The notes below the pieces were generated by a model. The model was not told the DNA's origin. It saw nothing but the letters and a program-made list of their open reading frames with translations, and ran no database searches. Made by a program: the position numbers and the translations under genes. Positions 29,883 to 38,435 of a DNA stretch of 64,000 nt are shown piece by piece. Position 1 is the stretch's first letter; each line of letters opens with the position of its first letter. This stretch comes from Corynebacterium sp. BD556 (GTDB lineage: Bacteria; Actinomycetota; Actinomycetes; Mycobacteriales; Mycobacteriaceae), in contig NZ_CP141643.1 of assembly GCF_038452275.1 (NCBI RefSeq), forward strand, positions 434,001-498,000, given 5' to 3'.

Positions 29883-30818
29883 TCAACGAGAGCGCACGAC
29901 CGGGCAGGCAAAATGCGGCTCATTAGCCACAGAAATGTCGCTTTGACCTGCAATGTCACGGGCGTGGACAATGTCGCCGCTGCGGGCGTCGAAAAGCGCA
30001 GTGCCGGGCTCTAGCATGACATTCATCCCAATTTCGCAGCGATCACCCAAATCAACCCCAATGAGGCCGGAAGACGGGTGCAAAATGCAGTCACGGCCGA
30101 TTCTCAGCGCGACCCGATTATGCCCGTCTTCGCGCCCCGCCATAACAGTGGCGGACAGGGCAACGTCGGTTCCCTCACCGATGGTCACCGCGGAAGACAA
30201 ACGTCCCTCAATGCGCGCCGGGCCAAGCGAGCCGCTGTTCCACGACACATAGCCTTCACGCATCACCGAGGTACCCGGTGCCAGGTAGGCACCTAAACGC
30301 ACACGCTCAGCCTCGGCAATAGTCACGCCGGTGGGCACGACGTAGTCAACCATGCGCGGCAAACGCTCGATCCCGTAGACGTGAATTTGGCCGCGGGCAC
30401 GCAAAGTGCCACGCAACCACTCGAAATTATCGGGCAGGCACGGGCCTTTATTGGTCCACACCACCGGCACTAACCTGTCGAGGCAGTCGTCCATGTTTAC
30501 CTCATGGGGGCGCACCAGCCGGTGCGACAGAAGGTGCAAACGCAAAAAGACGTCGTGCGCGTCGCGCGGCGGAACCGACAGGTCGGTAATGGTGGTGCGA
30601 ACTGGAACCAACTCGACCTGACGGTCGCGGTCCATGCCGATCAAGCTGAGGAACTTGTCGTCGAGGTCGCGGGCGGAGACTCGCTCGGTGGCGTCGACAA
30701 GCAAAGATGCGTCCTCCACCAATTCGGGCGCGGGATACCAAGAGTCCAACACCGTGCCGTCCGCCGCGATGTTCGCGATACCTGTGGCCACGGCTGCAAG
30801 CGTAAGAAGCTGCGTCAT
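29883..30818 (-). CDS. DapD paralogue (succinyltransferase-like)
   Basis: A 311-residue homologue of the DapD at 26009, with the same N-terminal layout (both start about 'ATGIANIAADGTVLDSWYPAP' versus '[20 protein letters not shown]') and a beta-helix C-terminal half. The active-site region is retained in altered form: 'YVSWNSGSLG' and 'IEGRLSSAV' keep the Glu. ATG 30818 is chosen because it matches the DapD start; the frame is open to 30917. It heads the minus-strand run and is divergent from dapE. It may be a second DapD or a sugar/acyl transferase derived from it. Confidence 0.8.
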   Translation of the reverse strand: MTQLLTLAAVATGIANIAADGTVLDSWYPAPELVEDASLLVDATERVSARDLDDKFLSLIGMDRDRQVELVPVRTTITDLSVPPRDAHDVFLRLHLLSHRLVRPHEVNMDDCLDRLVPVVWTNKGPCLPDNFEWLRGTLRARGQIHVYGIERLPRMVDYVVPTGVTIAEAERVRLGAYLAPGTSVMREGYVSWNSGSLGPARIEGRLSSAVTIGEGTDVALSATVMAGREDGHNRVALRIGRDCILHPSSGLIGVDLGDRCEIGMNVMLEPGTALFDARSGDIVHARDIAGQSDISVANEPHFACPVVRSR

Positions 30819-30845
30819 GCGCTCATCATAACGGGCGGGTCTGGT

Positions 30846-30851
30846 TAGGAT
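30846..30851 (+). promoter_or_regulatory. -10 box of dapE, leaderless
   Basis: TAGGAT ends 7 nt before the GTG start of dapE, so transcription would begin at or next to the start codon. No ribosome binding site is visible between them. Confidence 0.5.
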
Positions 30852-30858
30852 TGGCCGT

Positions 30859-31962
30859 GTGGCTACCTTAGATTTGTTTGCAGATCCAGTTGATCTCACC
30901 GCGGCGCTGATCGACATTGAATCGCCCTCGCACCACGAAAAAGAAATCGCCGACGCGATCTATGACGCGCTGGGCGCTCTCGACGCCGCAGGCGAGATTG
31001 AGCTGATCCGCAAAAACAACACGATCGTCGCACGCACCCACTTCGGGCGTGAGCGCCGCGTCGTGCTTGCCGGCCACATCGACACCGTGCCGCTGGCAGA
31101 AAACACCCCGCACCACTTCGTCGGAGACATCCTCTACGGCTGCGGGGCAGTGGACATGAAATCTGGACTGGCCTGCTACCTGTCGGCTTTCGCGCGCTTC
31201 GCTTCATCTGGGGCCAGCCCCTTCGATCTGACCATGATCGCGTACGAGGCCGAGGAAGTCTCCTCAGAGTACAACGGCCTGTATCTGCTTGAGCGTGACC
31301 ACCCAGCGCTGCTACAAGGCGACATTGCGCTTCTGGGGGAGCCCTCCGGCGCGATGATCGAAGCGGGCTGCCAGGGCTCCATCCGCGTATTAGTCAACGC
31401 CCACGGCACCCGCGCCCACTCGGCACGCAGTTGGCTAGGAGACAACGCCGCCCACCACCTCGCCGGAGTCATGACCAGGGTCGCAGCCTACGAACCCCGC
31501 AGCGTTGAAATAGCCGGCTGTAAATACCGCGAAGGCCTCAATGTCGTCGGCCTCAGCGGTTTCGTGGCCACCAACACAATCCCGGATAAAGCGCAGCTAA
31601 TCATCAACTTCCGCTACGCGCCCGACCGCAGTATTGACAAGGCCAAGGCACACCTGGAAGAAACCCTCGCGCTGGAGGAAGGCCTTGAACTGGTTTACGA
31701 CGATATTGCACCGGCGGCGATGCCGGGCCTAGATAACCCCGTCGCCGCAGGCCTCGTGGCGGCCGTGGGCGGTGACTACCGTGGCAAGTTCGGATGGACG
31801 GACGTGGCCCGGTTTTCTAGCCTGGGAATTCCGGCCGTCAACTTCGGGGCTGGTGACCCCGGCTTTGCCCATAAGAAAGATGAGCAGTGCCCCGTCGACC
31901 AGATCCGCACGGTTGCGCACATCCTCAATGCCTACCTGGCCGGCGAGGACAACGACGCATAA
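30859..31962 (+). CDS. dapE: Succinyl-diaminopimelate desuccinylase DapE
   Basis: A 367-residue M20 metallopeptidase-fold enzyme that releases succinate to give LL-diaminopimelate. Metal-binding and catalytic residues are visible: His in LAGHIDTVP (about residue 73), Asp in GAVDMKSG (about 97), Glu-Glu in YEAEEV (about 131-132), Glu in GEPSG (about 156) and the C-terminal His in FAHKKDE. It starts at GTG with a leaderless-type promoter and is divergent from the dapD paralogue (40 bp apart). Confidence 0.93.
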   Translation: MATLDLFADPVDLTAALIDIESPSHHEKEIADAIYDALGALDAAGEIELIRKNNTIVARTHFGRERRVVLAGHIDTVPLAENTPHHFVGDILYGCGAVDMKSGLACYLSAFARFASSGASPFDLTMIAYEAEEVSSEYNGLYLLERDHPALLQGDIALLGEPSGAMIEAGCQGSIRVLVNAHGTRAHSARSWLGDNAAHHLAGVMTRVAAYEPRSVEIAGCKYREGLNVVGLSGFVATNTIPDKAQLIINFRYAPDRSIDKAKAHLEETLALEEGLELVYDDIAPAAMPGLDNPVAAGLVAAVGGDYRGKFGWTDVARFSSLGIPAVNFGAGDPGFAHKKDEQCPVDQIRTVAHILNAYLAGEDNDA

Positions 31963-32018
31963 ACACAAGCCAACAAACCCCGACCAACACTACAGAGAAA
32001 GAAAGCACGGAAATCACT

Positions 32019-32825
32019 TTGGCGCTTCACAAATCACCCCGGCCCGACCGCGACCGCAAACTGCGAGGCCCGCTGATGCTTCGTTCGGAAAAGAAGCAGA
32101 CCTCCACGCACGACCAACGACTGCTTGAGTCTTTGGGAAGCAGCGACCACGATTGGAAGCACGCCGACCCATGGCGGGTAATGCGCATCCAGTCGGAGTT
32201 CGTCGCCGGCTTCGACGCTTTAAGTGACTTGCCCAAGGCAGTCACCGTCTTTGGTTCGGCGCGGCTGGGCGAAGGCACCCCTGAGTACGACCTGGCATGC
32301 GAACTCGGGGAGGCACTGGTCAAAGCCGGCTACGCGGTGATTACTGGCGGCGGGCCCGGTTTGATGGAAGGGCCGAACCGCGGCGCGCATAACGCCGGTG
32401 GCATCTCGGTTGGTTTGGGCATCGAGCTGCCCTTCGAGCAGGGCCTCAACGAGTGGGTCGATCTGGGATTGAACTTTCGCTACTTCTTCGCCCGTAAAAC
32501 AATGTTTTTGAAGTACTCACAGGCTTTCATTTCTCTGCCCGGCGGTTTCGGCACCCTCGATGAGGTTTTTGAGATGCTGGTCATGGTGCAAACAGGCAAG
32601 GTAACAAATTTTCCGATGGTGCTGATCGGTGCCGAGTTCTGGGGCGGATTAGTAGCTTGGATCCGCAGCGAGCTGCTCGGCCGTGGACTTATCTCCCCGG
32701 GCGACGATGAGCTGTTTTTGGTCACCGACTCCGTTGCGGAAGCGGTCGACTACATCATGGAAAAGCACCGCGTGATGACGGACCAACGCTTGAACAGCCG
32801 CCGCGCTGAAGGGGACGTCAATTAA
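32019..32825 (+). CDS. LOG-family nucleotide phosphoribohydrolase
   Basis: A 268-residue protein of the LOG (lysine decarboxylase-like) family, which splits cytokinin-type or other nucleoside monophosphates to base and ribose 5-phosphate. The GGGPGLMEG segment (about residues 110-118) and PGGFGTLDE (about 173-181) are the two conserved motifs that bind phosphate and carry catalytic Arg/Glu. It matches Rv1205 in position. The TTG start at 32019 is uncertain; homology is clear from about residue 70. The stop directly abuts the folP2 start. Confidence 0.85.
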   Translation: MALHKSPRPDRDRKLRGPLMLRSEKKQTSTHDQRLLESLGSSDHDWKHADPWRVMRIQSEFVAGFDALSDLPKAVTVFGSARLGEGTPEYDLACELGEALVKAGYAVITGGGPGLMEGPNRGAHNAGGISVGLGIELPFEQGLNEWVDLGLNFRYFFARKTMFLKYSQAFISLPGGFGTLDEVFEMLVMVQTGKVTNFPMVLIGAEFWGGLVAWIRSELLGRGLISPGDDELFLVTDSVAEAVDYIMEKHRVMTDQRLNSRRAEGDVN

Positions 32826-33653
32826 GTGCCTGCCCACGTCATGGCGATAGTCAACCGCACCCCAGATTCTTTCTACGACAAGGGAGCGACCTTCGCCGCG
32901 CAAAAGGCGCTTGAGCGGGCGGGGCAGGTCATCGCCCAAGGCGCGCAAATCGTCGACATCGGCGGAGTCAAAGCGGGCCCGGGCGAGCACGTCAGCCCGG
33001 AAGAAGAAATCGAGCGGGTTGTTCCGCTGATCCGCGCCCTGCGTCAGCGCCATCCTCATGTGAGTATTTCCGTAGATACCTGGCGCGCCAGCGTGGCCGA
33101 TGAAGCCATCGCGGCTGGCGCCGACTTAATCAACGACACGTGGGCGGGCTACGACCCGGAGTTGGTTGAGGTTGCCGGCCACTACGGGGTGGGTTACGTT
33201 TGCTCGCACACAGGCGGCATCTCCCCACGTACCAGGCCCTACAGGGTGCATTTCGACGACGTTGTCGCCGACATCATCCGCGAGACCACGGCTTTGGCGG
33301 AACGGGCGGTGTCTCTCGGGGCACGTCAGGACATGGTTTTTATCGACCCGGCCCACGACTTCGGCAAAAACACTTTTCACGGCCTCGAAATTCTGCGCCG
33401 TGTCGACGAGCTCGTGGCCACCGGCTGGCCGGTGCTGATGGCGCTGAGCAACAAGGATTTTGTCGGTGAAACACTCAACCGGCCGGTGGACGGGCGTGTC
33501 CCCGGCACGCTCGCAGCCACGGCGTGGTGCGCTGCGCGCGGTGTAGCGCTGTTTCGCGCCCACGAAGTGGAAGAAACTATCGACGTCATCCGTATGACCG
33601 CAGCCATCGCTGGGCAGTGGGCACCGGCCGACACAACCCGGGGGTTGGCGTGA
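32826..33653 (+). CDS. folP2: Dihydropteroate synthase homologue FolP2
   Basis: A 275-residue TIM-barrel protein related to dihydropteroate synthase. It keeps NRTPDSF (about residues 10-16), but the usual 'DIGGESTRPG' is 'DIGGVKAGPG', so the Ser/Thr-Arg pair that binds pterin pyrophosphate and PABA is missing. This matches the mycobacterial FolP2 branch, reported to lack normal DHPS activity. Starts at GTG directly after the LOG stop codon and overlaps gpgS by 4 nt (GTGA). Confidence 0.88.
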   Translation: MPAHVMAIVNRTPDSFYDKGATFAAQKALERAGQVIAQGAQIVDIGGVKAGPGEHVSPEEEIERVVPLIRALRQRHPHVSISVDTWRASVADEAIAAGADLINDTWAGYDPELVEVAGHYGVGYVCSHTGGISPRTRPYRVHFDDVVADIIRETTALAERAVSLGARQDMVFIDPAHDFGKNTFHGLEILRRVDELVATGWPVLMALSNKDFVGETLNRPVDGRVPGTLAATAWCAARGVALFRAHEVEETIDVIRMTAAIAGQWAPADTTRGLA

Positions 33654-34381
33654 GCGGAACTGTTTCCGTGGTGGTTCCGGCCCTTAACGAGGAATCGACG
33701 GTGGGAGGTGTCGTCGAAGCTTGCCTTCAATCGTGCGCCGACGAAGTCATCGTGGTCGATTCCGACTCCGCCGACGACACAACGCGGGTTGCTGGTGCCG
33801 CGGGAGCGCGCGTTTTTAACTGGCGCGAGATAGCCCCGGCTATTGCGGTGCGTCCCGGCAAGGGTGAGGCTTTGTGGCGCGGGGTAAAAGTGGCGCGCGG
33901 CGAAGTGGTTGTTTTCCTCGACGCCGATGTCACCTCCCTGGAACCGACGTGGGTTGACCGACTGGCGAAACCTTTAGACGATCCCACCATTCACCTGGTC
34001 AAGGCGGATTACTGCCGGGGCATTGACGGTGCCGCCACCGGCGGCGGCCGCGTCACAGAATTGACGGCCAAGCCCCTGATCCGGGCTCTTTTCCCCGAGC
34101 TGTCCCATATCAACCAGCCGCTGGCAGGCGAGTACGCCATCCGTCGCGCCACCGCTATGTCGCTTCCTTTCGTCGACGGATATGGCGTGGAGGCGGGACT
34201 TCTTATCGATGTTTCTCGTGCCCACGGCCCCCGCTCGATCGCCCAAGTGGAGCTGGGCATCCGCCGCCACCGCAACCGTCCCCTGAAAGAACTTGCCCCG
34301 ATGGCTGAGATTGTGGCTGCGACGCTGCTTGCGCGCGCCGGGGTGGGCCAGCCGGTGCCGCAGCGCGAACCGTGGTCTTGA
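33650..34381 (+). CDS. gpgS: Glucosyl-3-phosphoglycerate synthase-like GpgS
   Basis: A 243-residue family 2/81 glycosyltransferase. 'VPALNEESTVGGVV' (residues 8-21), 'VVDSDSADDTT' (about 36-46), 'PGKGEALWRG' (about 70-79) and the DxD-type 'FLDADVTSLEP' (about 90-100) are all visible. GpgS transfers glucose from UDP-glucose to 3-phosphoglycerate, the first step to methylglucose lipopolysaccharides. The mycobacterial enzyme is about 324 residues, so this one is short at both ends. GTG 33650 overlaps the folP2 stop. Confidence 0.85.
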   Translation: MSGTVSVVVPALNEESTVGGVVEACLQSCADEVIVVDSDSADDTTRVAGAAGARVFNWREIAPAIAVRPGKGEALWRGVKVARGEVVVFLDADVTSLEPTWVDRLAKPLDDPTIHLVKADYCRGIDGAATGGGRVTELTAKPLIRALFPELSHINQPLAGEYAIRRATAMSLPFVDGYGVEAGLLIDVSRAHGPRSIAQVELGIRRHRNRPLKELAPMAEIVAATLLARAGVGQPVPQREPWS

Positions 34382-34406
34382 ATTCGCGCGCGATAGTATG
34401 TAGTGC

Positions 34407-34694
34407 ATGTCTTCCTGGATCCTTTTGATCGTCATTATTGCGCTCGTCAGCGTCATCGGTTTTCTTTTGTCTTCCAAGATTTTCGGCAGGGGAGAAGAAC
34501 TTGCGCCGATGCCACCGAGCCGTGAAGTCATCGCCCACAACCACCGTGCCCTTGCGGAGGGGCGTGTGGCAGACATCGAGTTGGAGGTTGTGCACCGCGG
34601 CTACCGCATGGACCAGGTTGATGCTTTGGTGGAGGATTTGTTGCGGGCGCGGGGTCACACCCGGGGCCCGGAGGGGCAAAAGAGCGTAGACTAG
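34407..34694 (+). CDS. Small membrane protein with DivIVA-like motif
   Basis: A 95-residue protein: one N-terminal membrane helix (WILLIVIIALVSVIGFLL, residues 4-21) and a soluble part ending in 'LEVVHRGYRMDQVDALVEDLL' (about 60-80), the DivIVA 'F/Y-x-RGY-x-x-x-VD' motif that binds curved membrane. Corresponds in position to Rv1209. A TAGTAT box at 34394-34399 lies 7 nt before ATG, so it may also be transcribed leaderless. Confidence 0.82.
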   Translation: MSSWILLIVIIALVSVIGFLLSSKIFGRGEELAPMPPSREVIAHNHRALAEGRVADIELEVVHRGYRMDQVDALVEDLLRARGHTRGPEGQKSVD

Positions 34695-34728
34695 GGGCAA
34701 TTCTTTTTCATTATCAGGAGGACCCCAG

Positions 34729-34899
34729 ATGGCAGCTATGAAGCCGAGGACCGGCAACGGACCCATGGAAGCAGTGGAGGAGAGCCGCAAGATCGTCATG
34801 CGCATCCCCTCCGACGGCGGTGGACGCCTCGTGGTTGAGATGAGCAAGGAAGAAGCGGCAGAACTCGGCGAGCTTCTCACCGCGGCTGCAGGGCAGTAA
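34729..34899 (+). CDS. DUF3117 protein
   Basis: A 56-residue protein reading MAAMKPRTGNGPMEAV, then EESRKIVMRIPSDGGGRLV and an acidic helix ending AAAGQ. The sequence is almost invariant in actinobacteria (Rv1211 in mycobacteria), located between the DivIVA-like gene and glgA. CAGGAGGA precedes the ATG. Function unknown. Confidence 0.92.
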   Translation: MAAMKPRTGNGPMEAVEESRKIVMRIPSDGGGRLVVEMSKEEAAELGELLTAAAGQ

Positions 34900-34946
34900 A
34901 AGCACCGCTGGCCGCGAGGCGAGGGTGGACGCGGTAGTATCGCGAC

Positions 34947-35816
34947 ATGCTCAAAGACATCGTTGACGTCCTCGCTGACCCCATTGACCGTACCCCGCTC
35001 CGGGGTGTTGACGATTTTTCTCGTCTCCTCTCGGAGTCGGGGCATTCTTATGACGTGGCACGGCAGGGCTACGTCACCCTCGCCGGCGGCAAGGGGTTAA
35101 ACCACAAGGGTGACAGCGCGGAGATGGTCACCGCGCGCGAGATTTTCCTCGCCCAGGGGCACTTCGCTCCCTTTGTGGAGACGGTGACTGAACACGTTTG
35201 CGATGTTGTGGAAAATAGCCGGGCTGAAGATCCGGTTGTTCTCGAGGTCGGCGCCGGCACCGGCTATTATCTGTCCCACACTCTCGACAGTATTGCTGGT
35301 TCCCGCGGCGTGGGTATTGACATTTCTGCACCGGCGGCGAAGCATTTGGCCAAGGCGCATCCGCGCCTTGGGGCTGTTGTCGCTGATGTGTGGGATGGCC
35401 TGCCGCTTCTCGACGCTTCCGTCGACGCCCTAACCGTGGTTTTCGCGCCCCGCAATCCGGCAGAGTTCGCCCGCGTGCTGACAGACAACGGGGAGGCTGT
35501 CATCTTGGTCGCAGACACCGGCCACCTCGACGAGCTGCGCCAGCCACTGGGTATTCTCGGCGTGGAGGAGGGCAAGCTCAACCGACTTTTTGAGCAGGCT
35601 GAGGGCCACTTGGAGCAAGTTGGTGAGGCTGAGCTGGTGGAGTTTCCGATCAGCCTTGACCGCGAGTCGATCGCCGCGCAGGTTGGCATGAGCCCCTCGG
35701 CGCGCCATCTTGACCCGGCCGTGTTGATGGACAATGTGGCGAAGCTGCCGGAAACCCTCGATGTGACGGCGCGTGCCCGCCTCGTGCGCTTCCGCAAAGC
35801 CCGCTTAAGCGCATAA
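34947..35816 (+). CDS. RlmA-like rRNA guanine-N1 methyltransferase
   Basis: A 289-residue SAM-dependent methyltransferase of the RlmA/TlrB type. 'GYVTLAGGKGLNHKGDSAEM' (about residues 41-60) is the RlmA signature; SAM motif I is VLEVGAGTGYYL (about 98-109). RlmA proteins carry a Cys3-His zinc site in the first 30 residues; here the cysteines are absent (first residues MLKDIVDVLADPIDRTPL), though His in 'SGHSYDV' remains. A TAGTAT box at 34935-34940 ends 6 nt before ATG, suggesting a leaderless mRNA. Confidence 0.82.
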   Translation: MLKDIVDVLADPIDRTPLRGVDDFSRLLSESGHSYDVARQGYVTLAGGKGLNHKGDSAEMVTAREIFLAQGHFAPFVETVTEHVCDVVENSRAEDPVVLEVGAGTGYYLSHTLDSIAGSRGVGIDISAPAAKHLAKAHPRLGAVVADVWDGLPLLDASVDALTVVFAPRNPAEFARVLTDNGEAVILVADTGHLDELRQPLGILGVEEGKLNRLFEQAEGHLEQVGEAELVEFPISLDRESIAAQVGMSPSARHLDPAVLMDNVAKLPETLDVTARARLVRFRKARLSA

Positions 35817-35822
35817 AGGGCT

Positions 35823-37226
35823 TTAATGGCCCCTGCGCCACTCGCTGTAAATCTCGGCGTCACCGTGGCTGCGCACGCGGATGCCCGAGCACCCGTCGGC
35901 GGGCCAAAAACGTGAGGACAGCACGACGGCGCCGCCCCCAGCGAAAACCTCGATGGTGGAACTGTCCACCACGATGGTGATGTTGTCCTCGTCGGCCTCA
36001 GCAAGCTCCGCGCGAGCTGGTGTGCCGTCGAAGCGATCCAGCTCGATTGCGTCTCCGCAATGGGTGATGACGGCGGCGGGTTCCCCGTGGGCGTCGAGAA
36101 GCTCGGCGACAACCTTGGAGCCCACCGGGATGTCGCAGATGCCGGTCCACATTTTTGCGCGGCGAGTTTCCTCGACGGCGTCGGGAAGGCCCGGTGCAGG
36201 GGTTTGATAGATATGCCCGTTTTGCAGCGTCACCCGGCGCGGCAGGGACAGCACACCAGCCCAACCGCCCGTCTCCCAGTTCTTCTCCTCCGTCAAATCC
36301 GCGTCACGCCCGGAACTGCGCAGCGGGCCGTAAATGTAGGTACGGTTGAAACGCTGGTCCAGCGAGCGGGCGCTTTCGGTCCAGGTTGTGGTGCGCGGGC
36401 GGGAAAAATCGTGGCCTTGGTCGACCGGCTGAGCGGAAGTGACCACGGTAAAAACATTGTCTTTTAAGGTGCCCACCAAGTAAAAAGTTTCGTCGCGGCC
36501 GCCACGCTCCAGGGTAATGAGCAACACGTCGTAGATGACGGCGTCGACTTCGTCGCGCAGCCGGGCGAGTCGGGGTGCGACGATGCTTTCAGATGCCGCA
36601 TCGAAACCCGGCTCACCATGAAATTCAAGCTCGCCAAGCGCCTTCCAGGAATCGCCATCCCCGGAACGCAACACCACTACTTGTGGGTTGTCGCTCTCGC
36701 CGGCCACCGCCAGCATCAGCCACCCGGCTGAACCCTGGTCACGGTCCTCGTTGTGGAGCCAACCTGGCACCACACAAGGGGAGCGGAAGCGGTTGAAATC
36801 GGCGGCGTCGGAGACTACGTCACCGCGGCGCTGAAAAGCGGAGGAAACAGAAAAATCATCGTCAATGTCCTCACATAGCTCGCTCAAATCCTCCGCGCGG
36901 GTGACCTGAATTGATGTACCTGCCTGAGTCACTGACGTGAAGTAAAGATCCACGCCGCCACGCGCCGCCACGACCGAGCCCGCGCGCACCTGGGTTTCGC
37001 CGCCGGTGGCAACGACCGCGTCGTTGCACTCCACCCAGTCGAAGGGGTTGCCCTCCGACATTGCATGGCCCCAGCGGCTCGGCTCATCAGGGGAAAACTT
37101 GTACTGGTAGAACATGTGCCAGACGGGCAAGTCGGGGGTGAGGGAGTCGTCGCAAAGCGTGCCTGCGGCGGCCTCAAGAATGCCTGTATCCGCGGTGAAA
37201 TGTAGCTCCGGCCTGTAAATACTCAT
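35823..37226 (-). CDS. GH32-like protein lacking the catalytic acids
   Basis: A 467-residue protein with the length and layout of glycoside hydrolase family 32 (invertase, sucrose-6-phosphate hydrolase). 'VWHMFYQYKFSP' and 'SRWGHAMSEG' (about residues 35-60) match the family region 'YHLFYQY..WGHA'. Yet the nucleophile motif WMNDPNG appears as ILEAAAG (about residues 16-22), the RDP motif as RSP in 'RFRSPCVV' (about 147-154), and no clear 'EC' motif is seen. It is likely a pseudoenzyme or has changed activity. AAGGACC precedes ATG 37226. It lies 42 bp downstream of glgA on the same strand. Confidence 0.75.
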   Translation of the reverse strand: MSIYRPELHFTADTGILEAAAGTLCDDSLTPDLPVWHMFYQYKFSPDEPSRWGHAMSEGNPFDWVECNDAVVATGGETQVRAGSVVAARGGVDLYFTSVTQAGTSIQVTRAEDLSELCEDIDDDFSVSSAFQRRGDVVSDAADFNRFRSPCVVPGWLHNEDRDQGSAGWLMLAVAGESDNPQVVVLRSGDGDSWKALGELEFHGEPGFDAASESIVAPRLARLRDEVDAVIYDVLLITLERGGRDETFYLVGTLKDNVFTVVTSAQPVDQGHDFSRPRTTTWTESARSLDQRFNRTYIYGPLRSSGRDADLTEEKNWETGGWAGVLSLPRRVTLQNGHIYQTPAPGLPDAVEETRRAKMWTGICDIPVGSKVVAELLDAHGEPAAVITHCGDAIELDRFDGTPARAELAEADEDNITIVVDSSTIEVFAGGGAVVLSSRFWPADGCSGIRVRSHGDAEIYSEWRRGH

Positions 37227-37268
37227 AGATCTAAAAAAGGTCCTTACTGGTTTTGCGGCTAAAAAACT

Positions 37269-38435
37269 CTAGATCAGATGCTTGTACACATCGATGGTCT
37301 GCTGGGCGATGGTGGCCCAAGAAAACTCATCGCGAGCGCGGGCCAGACCCGCCTCGCCCATTTGTACGCAACGCTGCCGGTCGCCAACGACTGCGTTGAC
37401 GGCCGCGGCGATTCCCGCCTCGAAACTTGCCGGATCTTCCTCGTCGTAGTCGACCAAGATGCCAGTCTCCCCGTCGATCACGACCTCAGGAATGCCGCCC
37501 ACGCGGGAGGCAACCACCGCAGTGGCGCAGGCCATCGCCTCCAAGTTGACAATGCCTAAAGGTTCGTAAATAGAGGGGCAGACGAACACGTCGGCCGCCG
37601 CGTAAACCTCACGGATCTTTTCCGGCGGCAGCATATCTTTGACCCAGAACACGCCGTCGCGCTCCGCGCGCAAAGTGTCCACGAGCTGTTCAGTCTCCGC
37701 GGCTATCTCCGGGGTGTCCGGCGCGCCGGCACACAAAATGAGCTGGACGTCCTCGTCGAAGCGGCGCGCCGCCTTAAGCAGGTGCGGCACGCCCTTTTGC
37801 CGAGTGATGCGACCGACAAACGCGGCGATCGGCTTGGATCGATCCACCCCAAGGACCTCAGTTACTGATTCGCCGCCAGTGGCAGCACCCGGGAACCAGC
37901 GGGCGGTGTCGATGCCGTTGAGCACCACGTGCACCTTGTCCGGCTCAATGCGCGGGTAGGCGCGCAAAATTGCCTCTTTCATGCCGGACGATACCGCGAT
38001 GACCGCGTCGGCGTTTTCCATCGCGTTTTTCTCCGACCAAGACGACACGTCGTAGCCCCCGCCGAGCTGCTCGCGCTTCCACGGCCGGTCCGGTTCGAGG
38101 GAGTGGGCAGTAACCACGTGGGGAATGTTGTAAAGCAGGCCAGTTAGGTGACCGCCAAGGCCCGCGTACCACGTGTGGGAGTGGACTACGTCCAAGTTGT
38201 TCGCGGCGTGCGCCATACGCAGGCCCGTGGAGAGGGTTTTGATGGCTCCGTTGGCCCCATCAAGATCGGGGTCAACGCCGTGAACGAAAACACCCTCCTC
38301 CTTGCGGGGTGCCCCCATGCAATGGACGTGAACCTGGGTAATCTCCCGCATGAAGCGGGTCAATTCCGCGACATGGACACCGGCTCCGCCGTAGACCTCC
38401 GGCGGATACTCTCGGGTCATCATTCCGACTCTCAT
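37269..38435 (-). CDS. glgA: Glycogen synthase GlgA (actinobacterial GT4 type)
   Basis: A 388-residue family 4 glycosyltransferase. 'PPEVYGGAGVHVAEL' (about residues 11-25) binds the sugar nucleotide, and 'EPLGIVNLEAMACATAVV' (about 291-308) carries the E-x7-E motif. Homologues in mycobacteria (Rv1212c) make maltose 1-phosphate from ADP-glucose (GlgM), so glycogen or GlgE-path alpha-glucan synthesis is the role. It is divergent from glgC, which supplies ADP-glucose. TAGGCT (38449-38444) ends 8 nt before the ATG. Confidence 0.9.
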   Translation of the reverse strand: MRVGMMTREYPPEVYGGAGVHVAELTRFMREITQVHVHCMGAPRKEEGVFVHGVDPDLDGANGAIKTLSTGLRMAHAANNLDVVHSHTWYAGLGGHLTGLLYNIPHVVTAHSLEPDRPWKREQLGGGYDVSSWSEKNAMENADAVIAVSSGMKEAILRAYPRIEPDKVHVVLNGIDTARWFPGAATGGESVTEVLGVDRSKPIAAFVGRITRQKGVPHLLKAARRFDEDVQLILCAGAPDTPEIAAETEQLVDTLRAERDGVFWVKDMLPPEKIREVYAAADVFVCPSIYEPLGIVNLEAMACATAVVASRVGGIPEVVIDGETGILVDYDEEDPASFEAGIAAAVNAVVGDRQRCVQMGEAGLARARDEFSWATIAQQTIDVYKHLI

